A DNA stretch of 64,000 nt from Xanthobacteraceae bacterium (GCA_029266425.1 JAQSWY010000004.1:100468-164467); one strand, 5' to 3'; positions 50,366-62,389 are shown, counted from the stretch's first letter. Numbers and translations are program-made. The notes: generated by a model from the sequence alone, not told the origin.

Positions 50366-52237
50366 GTGTCGGACAGCGCCGTCATCGAGCCGCCCGGAAG
50401 CGGGCCGGCAGACCCCCAGCCCCTGCCCGCGGGCATCTCCGCCGACGCGGTGCGCGAGGCGCTGGCACGGGTGCTGGAGGCCGACGAGCTGCGCCCGTCG
50501 CCGCAGCTTTCCAATATATTGCGCTTCGTCGTCCAGGCGACGCTGGACGGCCGGCAGGACGCCATCAAGGGCTACACCATCGCGGTGGAGGCGCTGGGCC
50601 GCGACCCCTCCTTCGATCCACAGGCCGACCCGATCGTACGGGTCGAGGCGACCCGGCTGCGCCGCTCGCTGGAGCGCTATTATGCCGGCGCCGGCGCCAA
50701 TGACGACATCGAGATCATGGTGCCGCGCGGCAGCTATGTGCCGCAGTTCCGGCTGCGCCGCGAGGCTGCCGGCATTGCCCCCGGCCTCACGCCGGGCTCG
50801 ATGCCGGGCGTGGAGGAGGTTCCGGACGCCACCGGCGATGCCGGTGTGCCCCGCGCGGATCGCTGGCGTCCGCGCTGGCCGCTGATTGCGCTGTTCGCCC
50901 TCGTCATTCTCGCCATCGCCGCGGGCGGGGTGATGGAGGCACTCGATCCGCTCGGCTGGCGGGCGCTGATCGCCGGTTCGGCGCCGCATCCGCTGGAGCG
51001 CGCCAACCGGCTCGGCATACCCATGGTCGAGGTGCGCAGCTTCGAGGCCACCGGCACGCCGACACCGGCGAATGCGAGCGGGCCGCCGGAGTTCGATCCC
51101 CGTGCGCTGGAGGTGCGGGTGCGCGACGCGCTCGCCCGGTTCGACCTCGTCGACGTGCTGGCGACGCCGGACGCCCGCCCGGCACTGGATTGCGGTGCCG
51201 CGCCGGCGGCGGCGTCTTCCGCCTTCTCGCTCGGCGGTCTCGTCGAGAACCATGAGGACGGCTCGGTCTCGGTGCTGCTGCGGCTCTCCGATGTGTGCGA
51301 CGGCACCATCGTCTGGTCGCGCGAATTCGAGAGCCTGAAGCGTGGCGATCCGACCGGGACCGAAGTGGCGCTGGTGCGCGACATCATGTCGGCCATCGCC
51401 GAGCCCTACGGCATCATCCAGGCCCGCGCCCGGGCCCGCGCTGCCGCTGCGGGCGGGGTGGCGGCGGCCGGACCCTATGGCTGCGTGCTGCTGGCCTATG
51501 GCTATTGGCGCAGCTACGCGCCGGCCGAGCACGCCAGCGCCCGCGAATGCCTGGAGCGCGCGCTCGCCGCCGACGACACCTTCGCGCTCGGACACGCGCT
51601 GCTCGCCGAGCTCTATCTCGACGAAGTGCGCACCGGTGCCCCGGCCGGCGCGGCGACGCCGGCGCTGAACCGGGCGCTGACCGAAGCCGAGCAGGCGGTT
51701 GAGCTGGCGCCGACCAGCGCCTATGCGCGGCGCGTGCTGATGGATGTCCATTTCTTCCGCGGCGAGCGCGGCCAGGCCATGTCCGCCGGCGAGGCGGCGA
51801 TCGAGCTCAATCCTTATGATGTCGATGTGATCGCCGATGTCGGCGGCAGACTGATCGCCTTCGGCGAGATCGAGCGCGGCGAGGCGCTGCTGGCGAGCGC
51901 CCGCAGCGTCGCCCCCGGCGCGCCGCCCTGGGTGGACTATCACCGGGTGATCGCTGCCTATCTGCGTGGCGACGCTTCCGCCGCCTCGGCTGCCGCCGAC
52001 CATCTGATGGGCGAGGGCTATGCGCCGGGCCTGCTGGCGCGGGCGCTCGCGGAGAAGCTCGCCGGCGAGACCGATGCGGCACGCGCGGACCTGCACCGTC
52101 TCGTCACGCTGGCGCCGGCCTGGGGCACGGAGACGGATGCGATGATTTCGCGATTCTTCCCGGATCCGGCGATCGCCAAGCGGGTACGAAGCGACCTCGC
52201 GAGCCTCGGCCTGCCGGCGGAAGCCGCGGCGCGGTAG
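50366..52237 (+). CDS. Transmembrane TPR protein with uncharacterised N-terminal module (ToxR/CadC-like layout)
   Basis: N-module: SPQLSNILRFVVQATLDGRQDAIKGYTIAVEALGRDPSFDPQADPIVRVEATRLRRSLERYYAGAGANDDIEIMVPRGSYVPQF; TM WPLIALFALVILAIAAGGVMEAL; TolB-N/FlgO-like and TPR regions follow. GTG 50366 likely start; track ORF begins 50231. Confidence 0.75.
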   Translation: MSDSAVIEPPGSGPADPQPLPAGISADAVREALARVLEADELRPSPQLSNILRFVVQATLDGRQDAIKGYTIAVEALGRDPSFDPQADPIVRVEATRLRRSLERYYAGAGANDDIEIMVPRGSYVPQFRLRREAAGIAPGLTPGSMPGVEEVPDATGDAGVPRADRWRPRWPLIALFALVILAIAAGGVMEALDPLGWRALIAGSAPHPLERANRLGIPMVEVRSFEATGTPTPANASGPPEFDPRALEVRVRDALARFDLVDVLATPDARPALDCGAAPAAASSAFSLGGLVENHEDGSVSVLLRLSDVCDGTIVWSREFESLKRGDPTGTEVALVRDIMSAIAEPYGIIQARARARAAAAGGVAAAGPYGCVLLAYGYWRSYAPAEHASARECLERALAADDTFALGHALLAELYLDEVRTGAPAGAATPALNRALTEAEQAVELAPTSAYARRVLMDVHFFRGERGQAMSAGEAAIELNPYDVDVIADVGGRLIAFGEIERGEALLASARSVAPGAPPWVDYHRVIAAYLRGDASAASAAADHLMGEGYAPGLLARALAEKLAGETDAARADLHRLVTLAPAWGTETDAMISRFFPDPAIAKRVRSDLASLGLPAEAAAR

Positions 52238-52250
52238 GCGCATCAGACAA

Positions 52251-54477
<2,227 letters not shown>

Positions 54478-54499
54478 TGAGCCTCGGCTCGTAAAGAGC

Positions 54500-54599
54500 G
54501 ACCTCATCCTGAGATGCCGGCCAGCGGCCGGCCTCGAAGGATGCCCAGCCAGATGAACATCCTTCGAGGCTCGCTTCGCTCGCACCTCAGGATGAGGTC
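54500..54599. repeat. Intergenic palindromic repeat, family C (complete)
   Basis: GACCTCATCCTGAGATGCCGGCCAGCGGCCGGCCTCGAAGGATG...CATCCTTCGAGGCTCGCTTCGCTCGCACCTCAGGATGAGGTC. Confidence 0.8.
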
Positions 54600-54618
54600 G
54601 CTAAAGGAAGAAACAGAG

Positions 54619-55416
54619 ATGCTGAAAGCGCTCATCCTCGACTGGGCCGGCACCGCGGTGGATTTCGGCTCACGAGCGCCGATGGGGGCTTTCGTCGAGG
54701 CGTTCGCGCGCGTCGGTGTGACCATCTCGATAAAAGAAGCGCGCGGGCCGATGGGGCTGCCGAAGCGCGATCATGTGGCAAGCCTTATGCGCACGCCCGC
54801 CATCGCCGAGCGCTGGGTCGCCGCCCACGGCGGGGCGCCGACCGAGGCCGATATCGACCATGTGCTCGCCATCTTCGAGCCGCTGAACGTCAAGGTGATC
54901 CCGCAGCACGCCGACCTCATTCCGGGCTTGCTCGATGTGGTGGCGGAGGCGCGCAATCGCGGCATGAAGATCGGCTCCACCACCGGCTATACCCGTCCCA
55001 TCATGGAAAAGCTCATGCCGCTGGCAGCGAGCGCCGGCTATGCGCCGGACAATGTGGTGTGCGCCGGCGACCTCGCCGCGGGGCGCCCCTCGCCGCTGAT
55101 GATGTATCGCACCTTCGCGGACATCGGCGTGTGGCCGCCGGCGACGTGCGTGAAGCTCGACGACACCGAACCCGGCATCACTGAGGGCCTCGCCGCCGGC
55201 ACCTGGACTGTGGGCCTCGCGCTCTCCGGCAATGCGGCAGGCTATTCCAAGGCCGAGCTCGATGCGCTTTCGCCGGCTGAACTCATGGAGGTTCGGGCGC
55301 GCGCGGCCGACAAGCTGTTCCGCGCCGGCGCGCATTATGTGATCGACACCGTGGCCGACCTCATCCCGGTGCTCGACGCCATTGAGGCGCGGCTGGCGGC
55401 GGGCGCGCGACCATAG
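54619..55416 (+). CDS. phnX: Phosphonoacetaldehyde hydrolase
   Basis: MLKALILDWAGTAVDFGSRAPMGAFVEAFARVGVTISIKEARGPMGLPKRDHVASLM; KIGSTTGYTRPIMEKLMPLAASAGYAPDNVVCAGDLAAGRPSPLMMYR; KLDDTEPGITEGLAAGTW. Confidence 0.95.
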   Translation: MLKALILDWAGTAVDFGSRAPMGAFVEAFARVGVTISIKEARGPMGLPKRDHVASLMRTPAIAERWVAAHGGAPTEADIDHVLAIFEPLNVKVIPQHADLIPGLLDVVAEARNRGMKIGSTTGYTRPIMEKLMPLAASAGYAPDNVVCAGDLAAGRPSPLMMYRTFADIGVWPPATCVKLDDTEPGITEGLAAGTWTVGLALSGNAAGYSKAELDALSPAELMEVRARAADKLFRAGAHYVIDTVADLIPVLDAIEARLAAGARP

Positions 55417-55444
55417 AGCGCGCGACCGTAGAGTTCATCAGTTG

Positions 55445-55492
55445 GGGCATGTCCTGATCGCAAAAGTCTTCCAACTTTTGCGGAACATGCCC
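55445..55492. repeat. Intergenic palindromic repeat, family D
   Basis: GGGCATGTCCTGATCGCAAAAGTCTTCCAACTTTTGCGGAACATGCCC. Confidence 0.75.
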
Positions 55493-55556
55493 TGAGAGTT
55501 GCCGCGCCCTTCGCCGTCCTCTAAACCCGCGCCAATCATTGCAAGGAACGGCGCCG

Positions 55557-57062
55557 ATGGCGAAGGACAAGACCAGCAAGCTGAAAGCGCGCCTGCCGCG
55601 CGGCCTCGCCGATCGCGGCGAGGGCGAGCTCGCGGCGACCCGCGCCATGATGGAGACCATCCGGCAGGTCTATGAGCTCTACGGCTTCGAGGCGCTGGAG
55701 ACGCCGTTCATCGAATATACCGACGCGCTCGGCAAGTTCCTGCCCGATCAGGACCGGCCGAATGAGGGTGTGTTCTCGTTTCAGGACGATGACGAGCAGT
55801 GGCTGTCGCTGCGCTACGACCTCACAGCGCCGCTCGCCCGCCATGTGGCGGAGAATTTCGACCGGCTGGCCAAACCCTTCCGCACCTATCGGGCCGGTTG
55901 GGTGTTCCGCAACGAGAAGCCCGGCCCGGGCCGGTTCCGCCAGTTCATGCAGTTCGATGCCGACACGGTCGGCGCGCCCTCGGTCGCGGCCGATGCCGAG
56001 ATCTGCATGATGGCGGCGGACACGCTGGAGGCGCTCGGCGTCGCCCGCGGCGACTATGTGGTCAAGGTCAACAACCGCAAGGTGCTCGACGGCGTGATGG
56101 AGGCCATCGGGCTCGGCGGCGACGAGAATGCCGGCCGCCGGCTCACCGTGCTGCGCGCCATCGACAAGTTCGACAAGTTCGGCTTCGAGGGCGTGCGCCT
56201 GCTGCTCGGCCCCGGCCGCAAGGACGAGAGCGGCGACTTCACCAAGGGCGCAGGCCTCGACGAGAAGCAGACGTCGATCGTGCTCGACACGCTGCGCGGC
56301 GGCGGGGACGGCGGCGCCCGCATCGAGCTCTCGGGCGGCGATGTCGGCGCGGCGGCGGCGCTGGTCTCCAACGACGCCTTCCTGCAGGGCATGAACGAGC
56401 TCGGCGAGATCGCCGCCTATATCGAGGCGGCCGGTTATTCCGACCGTGTGCGCATCGATCCCTCGGTGGTGCGCGGGCTCGAATATTATACCGGCCCGGT
56501 GTTCGAGGCCGAGCTGACCTTCGAGGTGACGGACGAGGATGGCCGCCCGGTGCGGTTTGGCTCGGTCGGCGGCGGCGGGCGCTATGACGGCCTCGTCGGC
56601 CGTTTCCGCTCCGAGCCGGTGCCGGCGACCGGCTTCTCGATCGGCGTGTCGCGGCTCGCCGCGGCGCTCGCTGCATTGGGCAAGCAGGGCGGCGTCAAGC
56701 AGTTCGGCCCGGTGGTGGTGCTGGTCATGGATCGCGACCAGACTGCGCACTACATGGCGATGGCGAAGCGGCTGCGCGATGCCGGCATCCGGGCCGAGAT
56801 GTATCTCGGCAATCCGAAGAACCTCGGCAACCAGTTCAAATATGCCGACCGCCGCAACAGCCCCTGCGTCGTCATCCAGGGCTCGAACGAGCGCGAGGCC
56901 GGTGAAGTGCAGATCAAGGACCTGATCGAGGGCGCCAAGGCCGCCGAGGCGATCACCGAGCGCGCCGAATGGGTCGAAGCGCGCCCCGCCCAGTTCACCG
57001 CCAGGGAGAGCGAGCTGGTCGAGAAGGTGCGCGAAGTGCTGGCGCGGCACGGGATCGCGTAG
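55557..57062 (+). CDS. hisS: Histidyl-tRNA synthetase
   Basis: [74 protein letters not shown]; class II aaRS motifs. Confidence 0.93.
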   Translation: MAKDKTSKLKARLPRGLADRGEGELAATRAMMETIRQVYELYGFEALETPFIEYTDALGKFLPDQDRPNEGVFSFQDDDEQWLSLRYDLTAPLARHVAENFDRLAKPFRTYRAGWVFRNEKPGPGRFRQFMQFDADTVGAPSVAADAEICMMAADTLEALGVARGDYVVKVNNRKVLDGVMEAIGLGGDENAGRRLTVLRAIDKFDKFGFEGVRLLLGPGRKDESGDFTKGAGLDEKQTSIVLDTLRGGGDGGARIELSGGDVGAAAALVSNDAFLQGMNELGEIAAYIEAAGYSDRVRIDPSVVRGLEYYTGPVFEAELTFEVTDEDGRPVRFGSVGGGGRYDGLVGRFRSEPVPATGFSIGVSRLAAALAALGKQGGVKQFGPVVVLVMDRDQTAHYMAMAKRLRDAGIRAEMYLGNPKNLGNQFKYADRRNSPCVVIQGSNEREAGEVQIKDLIEGAKAAEAITERAEWVEARPAQFTARESELVEKVREVLARHGIA

Positions 57063-57073
57063 CTTCGATTGGC

Positions 57074-57207
57074 GTCATCCCGGCCGGAGCCCGCAGGCGC
57101 GCAGAGCCGGGATCGCAAGGAGGTTGAGTGCGCGTCCTGGCTGGACCGAAGAAGGTCCGCCCAGTCGTTCGCGATCCCGGCTCTCCGCTGCGCTGCGGCC
57201 GGGATGA
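57074..57207. repeat. Intergenic palindromic repeat, family A (long variant)
   Basis: GTCATCCCGGCCGGAGCCCGCAGGCGCGCAGAGCCGGGATCGC...GCGATCCCGGCTCTCCGCTGCGCTGCGGCCGGGATGAC. Confidence 0.82.
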
Positions 57208-57307
57208 CGATGAATGGGACAAGCCGAAACCATGTCCGCACCGCCGCATGGACCCAGGGCAGGGGCTTTGCTAGAAGCGCGCGGCGATTGAACGGACCGG
57301 ACCCCGC

Positions 57308-58450
57308 GTGACCAACCCGCCTGACATGAAGGCTGCGACCCCGCGCCTCGACGAGATGCTCGCGCTCTATGCGCGGGCCGGCTTCACGCATGTCGCGCCG
57401 CCGGTGCTGCAGCCGGCCGATCCCTTCCTCGACCTGTCGGGCGAGGAGATGCGGCGGCTAATGTATCTCACCAGCGATGCGGACGGCCGCGAGCTGTGCC
57501 TGCGGCCCGACATCACGCTGCCGGTGTGCCGGCTCTATCTGGAGCAGGGCGCCGGAGACCCGCGCGATTTCTGCTATCTCGGCCCGGTATTCCGCTCCAA
57601 CGAGCCGAGCGGCGAATTCCTGCAGGCAGGGATCGAATCCTTCGGCCGCACGGATCGTGAAGCCGCCGATGCCGAGATCCTCGCCCTCGCCCTTGAGAGC
57701 GCAGCGCTCTGGGACGTGACCAGCCCCGTGGTGCGGCTCGGCGATGCCGGGCTGTTCGCCGCGCTGCTCGCAGCGCTCGCTCTGCCGCCGGGCTGGAAGC
57801 GGCGTCTCGTCAAGGATTTTGCCCGCTCAGGCAGTCTCGGGGCCGATCTCGCCGCCTTGCGGCAACGCCCGGAACGCGGAGGAGTCGCCGACCATGCCGG
57901 CGTGCTGTCGGCGCTCGCCGGATCCGATCCCGAGGCTGCGCATGCGTTGGTGACCGACCTGCTCTCGATCGCCGGCATATCGACGGTCGGCGGGCGCAGC
58001 GGCTCCGAGATCGCCGAGCGCTTCCTCGAGCAGGCCGCCTCCGGCGATGCCGAGGGCCTGCCGGCGGAGAAGGTGGACGTGCTGGAGCGCTATCTTGCCG
58101 TCGAGGGCGATCCGGACACCGCCACGGCGGTGCTGCGGACGCTCGCCAGCGATGCCGGGCTCGACCTCACCGCCGCGCTCGACGCCTTCGAGCAGCGCAC
58201 CCATTTCCTTGCCGCGCAGGGCGTCGAGGTGGAAAAGCTGCGCTTCGCCAGCGCCTTCGGCCGCCCGCTCGATTATTACACCGGCATGGTGTTCGAGCTG
58301 CATGCGAATGGCGCACCGGCGCCGCTGGTGGCCGGCGGGCGCTATGACGGGCTGCTTGCCCGGCTCGGCGCGCCGGCGCCGATCCCGGCGGTCGGCTTCG
58401 CCGTCTGGCCGGCAAGACTCGAGCAGCTGAGGCTGGAGACCGCACGATGA
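57308..58450 (+). CDS. hisZ: ATP phosphoribosyltransferase regulatory subunit
   Basis: HisS-like [64 protein letters not shown]; between hisS and hisG. Confidence 0.93.
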   Translation: MTNPPDMKAATPRLDEMLALYARAGFTHVAPPVLQPADPFLDLSGEEMRRLMYLTSDADGRELCLRPDITLPVCRLYLEQGAGDPRDFCYLGPVFRSNEPSGEFLQAGIESFGRTDREAADAEILALALESAALWDVTSPVVRLGDAGLFAALLAALALPPGWKRRLVKDFARSGSLGADLAALRQRPERGGVADHAGVLSALAGSDPEAAHALVTDLLSIAGISTVGGRSGSEIAERFLEQAASGDAEGLPAEKVDVLERYLAVEGDPDTATAVLRTLASDAGLDLTAALDAFEQRTHFLAAQGVEVEKLRFASAFGRPLDYYTGMVFELHANGAPAPLVAGGRYDGLLARLGAPAPIPAVGFAVWPARLEQLRLETAR

Positions 58451-59418
58451 GCGCGCTGATCGTCGCGGTGCCCTCCAAGGGCCGGCTCCAGGAGAACGCT
58501 TCCGCCTTCTTCGCCCGCGCCGGCATGGCGCTGACGCAGTCGCGTGGGGCGCGCGAGTATCGCGGCGCGCTGTCCGGCCTGCCGGAGGTCGAGATCGCCT
58601 ATTTGTCGGCTTCGGAGATTGCGAGCCAGCTCGCTTCGGGCGCGGTGCATCTCGGCGTCACCGGCGAGGATCTGGTGCGCGAGACCATACCCGATGCCGA
58701 TGCCAAGGTGCTTCTGGTGGAAGGGCTCGGCTTCGGCTTCGCCAATGTCGTGGTGGCGGTGCCGCAGGCCTGGATCGATGTTCGCACCATGCGCGACCTC
58801 GACGATGTGGCGACGCATTTCCATGCCAGCCGCGGCCGGCGGATGCGGGTCGCCACTAAATATCTCAATCTCACCCGCGGCTTCTTCCAGCACCACGGCA
58901 TTGTCGATTACCGTATCGTCGAGAGCCTGGGCGCCACCGAGGGCACCCCGGCGGCCGGGACCGCGGAGCTGATCGTCGACATCACCACCACGGGCACGAC
59001 GCTCGCCGCCAATGCGCTGAAAGTGGTGGATGACGGGGTGATGCTGCGCTCGGAGGCGAACCTCGTCGCCTCCCTCAGTGCCGATTGGAACGAAGGCGCG
59101 CGGGCCGCGGCACGGGCGCTGCTCGACCGGGTCACGGCCGCCAAGCGCGCGGCGACGATGCGCGAGGTGAAGAGTCGCTTTGCCGGCTGCGATGCGGCGA
59201 TGATCGAGGAGGCAGTGACGCGCTTCCGCTGCACCGCGCCGTTCGGCGCGCCGACCTCGTCCGGCATGGTGACGCTGCACTGCCCGCCGGACACGGTGCA
59301 CGGGCTCTCGGTGTTCCTGCGCGAGAAGGGCGCGGCCAGCGTCTCGGTCGGCCCGCTCGACTATGTGTTCGCGGCGGAAAACCCGCTCTACGAGAAGCTG
59401 GAAGCCCGGTTGGGTTGA
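58447..59418 (+). CDS. hisG: ATP phosphoribosyltransferase
   Basis: [98 protein letters not shown]. Confidence 0.95.
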   Translation: MSALIVAVPSKGRLQENASAFFARAGMALTQSRGAREYRGALSGLPEVEIAYLSASEIASQLASGAVHLGVTGEDLVRETIPDADAKVLLVEGLGFGFANVVVAVPQAWIDVRTMRDLDDVATHFHASRGRRMRVATKYLNLTRGFFQHHGIVDYRIVESLGATEGTPAAGTAELIVDITTTGTTLAANALKVVDDGVMLRSEANLVASLSADWNEGARAAARALLDRVTAAKRAATMREVKSRFAGCDAAMIEEAVTRFRCTAPFGAPTSSGMVTLHCPPDTVHGLSVFLREKGAASVSVGPLDYVFAAENPLYEKLEARLG

Positions 59419-60875
59419 ACCTCCATATATTCGGCCGCCTCGCCGATGGCGCGGCCGAACAATATGAGACACGGCCCGCTCGCGCCTTCTTCCACCGCCC
59501 GCGCCAATGCCTCGGCCAGCGTGCCGACAGTGGCGGCGACGCGGTGCTCTTCGGGGCGTGTCGCCGCGAACACGGCGAGCGCCGGGACTTCGGCAGCAAG
59601 CCCGGCCGCCATCGCCTTGGCGGCAAGCTCCGCCCAAGTGCGCTGCGGCATATAGACCACGGTGGTGGCGGCAGGATCGGCCAGCGCGCCCCAGTCGAGA
59701 TCGCGCGGCAGCTTGCCGTCGCGGGCGTGGGCGGTGATGAATTGCAGCCGGCGCGCATGGTCGCGATGGGTGAGCGAGACGCCGAGCCGGCTCGCCGCGC
59801 CCTGCGCCGAGGAGATGCCGGGGACGATCTCGACGGGAATGCCGGCGGCACGGGCGGCGGCGATCTCCTCGCCGGCCCGGCCGAAGATCAGCGGATCGCC
59901 GCCCTTCAGCCGCACCACCCGCTTACCCTGCTTCGCCAGGCCGACCATCAGCGCATTGATGTCGTCCTGCTTGCAGGAAGGCCGATAGCCGGTCTTGCCG
60001 ACCAGCATCTTCTTCGCCTCGCGCCGGGCGACATCGAGCACCAGCGGGGCAACGAGATCGTCATAGAGCACAACGTCGGCGGCCTGCAGCATGCGCACCG
60101 CCTTCAGGGTCAGCAATTCGGGATCGCCCGGTCCGGCTCCGACCAGAGCGACGCTTCCGGTCTCCGGCCCCCGCTGCTCCAGCCCGGCCTGGGCGATCAG
60201 CGAAGCGCGCAATCCATCCGCCGGCAGCTCATTGGGGGCCTCCAGCGCACGGGCGGTGAAGCGTTCCCAGAAGCGGCGGCGGCCATGATAGGAGAGGCCG
60301 AGCACTGCTACCGCCGGCCGCCATTGCCGCGCCGCCTCCGCCCAGGCCTTGAAGCCCTGCGGGATGATGGCCTCGATCTTCGAGCGGATCGCCTGGCCGA
60401 ACACCGGCGCGGCGCCGTCGGTCGAGATTCCGACTACGAGGGGCGAGCGATTGACGATGGCACCGAAGGCGAAATCGCAGAAGGCCGGCTTGTCGACCAC
60501 GTTCACCGGCACGCCGCAGGCGCGGGCGGCCGCGGCGAAGCGTGCGCCCTCGGCATCGTCCTCGATGGCGCCGATCGCGATGGCGGCACCCGCGAGATCC
60601 TCCGGCGCCCAAGCCCGACGATGGATGGTGAGCCGCCCGCCGGGCGGACTCTCCGCAAGCGCGGCGATCTCCTCCACCGTCTCGACGGCGTAAAGATCCA
60701 GCGCGGCGCCGGAGGCGAGCAGCAGTTCGGCCTTCCAGGCGGCGGCCGCGGAGCCGCCGGCGAGCACGGCGCGGCGGCCTTCCAGCGCGAAGAACAGCGG
60801 CAGGCGTGCCAGCGGTGCCATACGCCCGCTGTCCTGCCCGCTCTCCTGATCGCTCGGCCGTCTGTCCTGCGCCAT
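59388..60875 (-). CDS. cysG: Siroheme synthase (uroporphyrin-III C-methyltransferase / precorrin-2 dehydrogenase / ferrochelatase)
   Basis: [117 protein letters not shown]. Confidence 0.95.
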   Translation of the reverse strand: MAQDRRPSDQESGQDSGRMAPLARLPLFFALEGRRAVLAGGSAAAAWKAELLLASGAALDLYAVETVEEIAALAESPPGGRLTIHRRAWAPEDLAGAAIAIGAIEDDAEGARFAAAARACGVPVNVVDKPAFCDFAFGAIVNRSPLVVGISTDGAAPVFGQAIRSKIEAIIPQGFKAWAEAARQWRPAVAVLGLSYHGRRRFWERFTARALEAPNELPADGLRASLIAQAGLEQRGPETGSVALVGAGPGDPELLTLKAVRMLQAADVVLYDDLVAPLVLDVARREAKKMLVGKTGYRPSCKQDDINALMVGLAKQGKRVVRLKGGDPLIFGRAGEEIAAARAAGIPVEIVPGISSAQGAASRLGVSLTHRDHARRLQFITAHARDGKLPRDLDWGALADPAATTVVYMPQRTWAELAAKAMAAGLAAEVPALAVFAATRPEEHRVAATVGTLAEALARAVEEGASGPCLILFGRAIGEAAEYMEVQPNRASSFS

Positions 60876-60947
60876 GTTCGGTTCCCTCGAAGCGTCTCCT
60901 TGAGGAAACGCAAATCGCGTGCCGCATCAAGTGGGCAGCATTAATCA

Positions 60948-60970
60948 CGTCATTTATCCGATAAATGACG
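60948..60970. promoter_or_regulatory. Perfect inverted repeat, candidate operator
   Basis: CGTCATTTAT-ccg-ATAAATGACG; nested inside TAATCACG (60942-60949) / CGTGATTA (60989-60996). Confidence 0.55.
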
Positions 60971-61054
60971 AATTGGCCACAGCTATGGCGTGATTACCAA
61001 GGTCGATCTGCAGCGCAGCTGCCGGCAATCGGGCACGAATAAATTATCTCAAAG

Positions 61055-61074
61055 ATCGCTAAAATTTTAACGAT
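61055..61074. promoter_or_regulatory. 20-bp near-perfect palindrome
   Basis: ATCGcTAAAATTTTAaCGAT. Confidence 0.45.
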
Positions 61075-61105
61075 TGATTTAAGCGGCAACAAACCATTCG
61101 CGGTC

Positions 61106-61157
61106 GATTCTCCCCCGCGGGAATCACCAGGGCGATAGAATCGGGAAGAGATGATTC
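61106..61157. promoter_or_regulatory. Cluster of four GANTC sites
   Basis: GATTC 61106, GAATC 61121, GAATC 61138, GATTC 61153; spacings 15, 17, 15 bp. Confidence 0.6.
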
Positions 61158-61260
61158 GTTTGCAGAAACAAGGCTGAAGGGCGCGTCGCGCCGATCGGCG
61201 GCGCCCCCGCGCCGCCCAACCAGAACGACAATTAATCCTGCTTCATCGACGGAGGCATTC

Positions 61261-61629
61261 ATGCTGCCTGCGCGACTGGTCGAACGTGTCGCCATCGCCT
61301 CGCACCGCTTTGCACAGAGGTGCTTTCCGCTGCTCCAGCCCTGGGAAGCCCTCTCGGCAGAGCGGCGCTCCTACCAGATGGACGTCGCCGCGCACGGCAT
61401 TGAGGGCCTGAGCCCGATCGATATCGTGATGCTGGTGGAGAAAATGCTGCCGGACTATGCGCTGGTGCCGCGGGTACCGGACCCGCGCCTGCTCGCCGAA
61501 CTCCAGGAAGCCGCCATCACCGATGCCGGCACCGCCACCGATGCGCGCCTGCGCTACCGGGCGCTGATCGAGGTCGGCACCCACCGCCTGCACCGTCGCC
61601 TCGCCACCGGGCGCGAGCGGCGGGGTTAG
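61261..61629 (+). CDS. Uncharacterised protein (122 aa)
   Basis: Intact ORF MLPARLVERVAIASHRFAQRCFPLLQPWEALSAERRSYQMDVAAHGIEGLSPIDIVMLVEKMLPDY...; no family recognised. Confidence 0.6.
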   Translation: MLPARLVERVAIASHRFAQRCFPLLQPWEALSAERRSYQMDVAAHGIEGLSPIDIVMLVEKMLPDYALVPRVPDPRLLAELQEAAITDAGTATDARLRYRALIEVGTHRLHRRLATGRERRG

Positions 61630-61635
61630 CAGCCT

Positions 61636-62139
61636 TCAGTGATCGCCCCTGTCGGCGATCCTGTCGGTCCAGGCGAGGATGATGCCGGACACGACGAAAA
61701 CGATGTGGATGACCACCATCCAGTACAGCACCTTCTCATCCATGGCGCCCTTGTCGACACTCATGAAGGCCTTGAGCAGGGCAATGGCGGAGATGGCGAC
61801 GATCGAGGCGAGCAGCTTCTGCTTGAGACCGGAGAAATCGACCTTGGTCATCCATTCCGGCCAGTCCGCATGGCCATCGGCGTCGATCTTGGAAACGAAA
61901 TTCTCATAGCCGGAGAAGATGACGATGACGACCAGGCTACCGGTGAAGGTGAGGTCGATCAGCGCCAATATGCCGAGGATGACGTCGGTCTCGGTCGAAT
62001 CATTGGCGTGCGTCACGAAATGGAAGAGCTCGGCGCCGAACTTGAACAGCACCACGGCCAGCGCGAGGACCAGGCCGATATAGAAGGGCGCCATGATCCA
62101 GCGGCTGATGAGGATGAAACGTTCGATCAGTTTTTCCAT
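61636..62139 (-). CDS. YqhA / TIGR00645 family inner membrane protein
   Basis: MEKLIERFILISRWIMAPFYIGLVLALAVVLFKFGAELFHF...LVVIVIFSGYENFVSKID...WPEWMTKVDFSGLKQKLLASIVAISAIALLKAFM. Confidence 0.9.
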   Translation of the reverse strand: MEKLIERFILISRWIMAPFYIGLVLALAVVLFKFGAELFHFVTHANDSTETDVILGILALIDLTFTGSLVVIVIFSGYENFVSKIDADGHADWPEWMTKVDFSGLKQKLLASIVAISAIALLKAFMSVDKGAMDEKVLYWMVVIHIVFVVSGIILAWTDRIADRGDH

Positions 62140-62308
62140 GGCGCGCCCGTATGCCTGCATCCGAGCGATGGGTCGCATGATGCGCTGCGGCAGGCAATAG
62201 CTGGCCGGCGGTCCGCTGCGGCAAATCGGGCCGCCAGACAGGTGCGAAAAAGCGGCGCGCCCTTCACATGCCGCTCGGTGGTGGCAGGTGAATCACGCCA
62301 TCTCACGC

Positions 62309-62389
62309 GTCACGGCCGGGCTCGTTCCGGCCATCCACGGTTGCTCGTTCGTCAAAGGCGTGGATCCCCGGGACAAGCCCGGGGAGGAC
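62309..62389. repeat. Intergenic palindromic repeat, family B
   Basis: GTCACGGCCGGGCTCGTTCCGGCCATCCACGGTT...CGTGGATCCCCGGGACAAGCCCGGGGAGGAC. Confidence 0.75.
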
